The notes under the pieces are model-generated. The model saw only the letters and a list, made by a program, of their open reading frames with translations, made no database searches and had not been told where the DNA came from. Below are positions 51,592 through 52,242 of a stretch of 52,242 nt of DNA, piece after piece. This stretch comes from Halieaceae bacterium UBA4452 (GTDB lineage Bacteria > Pseudomonadota > Gammaproteobacteria > Pseudomonadales > Halieaceae), in assembly GCA_002389505.1 (NCBI GenBank), contig DGPA01000026.1, positions 1 to 52,242 on the forward strand, given 5' to 3'. The position numbers and the translations under genes are program-made. Every line of letters starts with the position of its first letter. Within the stretch, counting starts at the first letter, position 1.

Positions 51592-52200
51592 ATGCGCTTC
51601 ACCGTGGGTATAACAGGAGGCATTGGTAGCGGTAAATCTGCGGTCACCGACCGTCTCCAAAGCTATGGCATTGCGGTAGTCGACGCCGATGTCGTCGCCC
51701 GAGTGGTTGTCGAGCCGGGACGTCCCGCCTTAGATGCCATTAGAGAGCGCTACGGGCAGTCAATAATGCACGCTGACGGTACGCTTAACCGCGCGGCACT
51801 GCGCAGCATAGTGTTTGAAAATTCCGCCGAGCGTCATTGGCTGGAAAGTGTGACTCACCCGGCTATTCGCATAGAAATGAGCGAACAGCTTGCCCATGCC
51901 ACCTCACCTTATGCCGTGCTCAGCTCGCCTTTGCTGTTGGAGTCAGGGCAGAACATCTTCGCCCATTACGTGGTGGTCGTAGATGTTCCAGAGACCGTTC
52001 AGCTTGAGCGCACCATGGCTCGAGATAACAACGAGGAGACCTTGGTGAAGCGTATTATGGCCGCCCAACTGACACGGGATGAGCGCTGCGAGCAGGCAAA
52101 TGAAGTGCTTGATAACAGGGGCTCATTGCAGGACTTATACAACGCCACCGATGCGCTGCACCAGCGGTTATTACTGCTCGCTGAAGGCTTTTCAGCCTAG
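51592..52200 (+). CDS. coaE: Dephospho-CoA kinase CoaE
   Basis: Last enzyme of coenzyme A synthesis; it phosphorylates the 3'-hydroxyl of dephospho-CoA. The P-loop is GITGGIGSGKS, followed by DADVVARVVVEPG, LLLESGQN, VVVDVPETVQLERTMARD and the lid region. I start it at ATG 51592 (MRFTVGITGG), giving 202 residues as usual for CoaE; the open frame extends 15 codons further upstream to 51547. The pilD-coaE order is conserved in many gammaproteobacteria. The 42 bases after the stop show no feature. Confidence 0.93.
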   Translation: MRFTVGITGGIGSGKSAVTDRLQSYGIAVVDADVVARVVVEPGRPALDAIRERYGQSIMHADGTLNRAALRSIVFENSAERHWLESVTHPAIRIEMSEQLAHATSPYAVLSSPLLLESGQNIFAHYVVVVDVPETVQLERTMARDNNEETLVKRIMAAQLTRDERCEQANEVLDNRGSLQDLYNATDALHQRLLLLAEGFSA

Positions 52201-52242
52201 CCGGTGTGTTTAGCGTTTATTTTGTGGTGGCTTAGTGCTCGG

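Noticed and set aside
1..52242. CRISPR arrays, insertion sequences or prophage
   Set aside because: No regularly spaced repeats, transposase, integrase or phage structural proteins were seen on reading the window and its frames.

Overview
The window is about 52 kb of densely packed chromosome from a gammaproteobacterium, probably a marine, aerobic member of the Cellvibrionales-like groups (OM60/NOR5, SAR92, Spongiibacter relatives). This placement is inferred from gene content: a complete gspC-N type II secretion operon, ampDE-nadC, pilA-pilBCD-coaE, sodium-coupled amino-acid transporters, malate synthase G and a TonB-dependent thiamine uptake operon. It is a judgement from memory of these families, not a database result. 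I see no phage, IS element, CRISPR array, rRNA or tRNA.

Layout. (1) 1-4527: a PdxJ homologue of unusual subtype, RluA, a DUF2244 protein, RimO and RsmE, all on +; MsrA follows on -. (2) 5331-8399: a + cluster of a VWA protein, a membrane-anchored J-domain protein, a small conserved unknown and a DegS/HtrA-like protease. (3) 8440-11209: two tandem sodium:amino-acid transporters on -. (4) 11356-22800: an uninterrupted type II secretion operon gspC-D-E-F-G-H-I-J-K-L-M-N on -, without its own prepilin peptidase. (5) 23079-28033: a sigma-70-like promoter and TPP riboswitch ahead of a thiamine salvage operon (TonB receptor, small thiamine-binding protein, PnuT permease, thiamine kinase-like protein, PanE-like reductase). 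(6) 27963-32546 on -: an FHA/sigma-54 activator with a transmembrane Ser/Thr kinase, then AmpE and AmpD. (7) 32599-41294: nadC, rraA, an acyl-CoA dehydrogenase with a divergent LysR regulator, malate synthase G, and alanine dehydrogenase with a divergent Lrp-type regulator. (8) 41284-52200: a WecE-like sugar aminotransferase, a GtrA flippase, a GtrB-like polyprenyl-phosphate glycosyltransferase, a PglD/NeuD-like acetyltransferase, then pilA, a large GT-C-like membrane protein, pilB, pilC, pilD and coaE.

How the parts work together. PilD (50652) is the only prepilin peptidase in the window and probably processes both the type IV pilin and the GspG/H/I/J/K pseudopilins. The most interesting block is 41284-47525. 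Sugar-nucleotide amination, N-acetylation, lipid-linked sugar formation, flipping and a GT-C transferase lie beside the major pilin gene, which suggests a previously undescribed single-sugar pilin glycosylation system; this is inference from context. pilA itself has a consensus-perfect sigma-54 promoter, and its predicted mRNA is bracketed by strong hairpins at both ends. The thiamine operon leader carries a second hairpin that covers the Shine-Dalgarno sequence of the receptor gene, consistent with translational riboswitch control.
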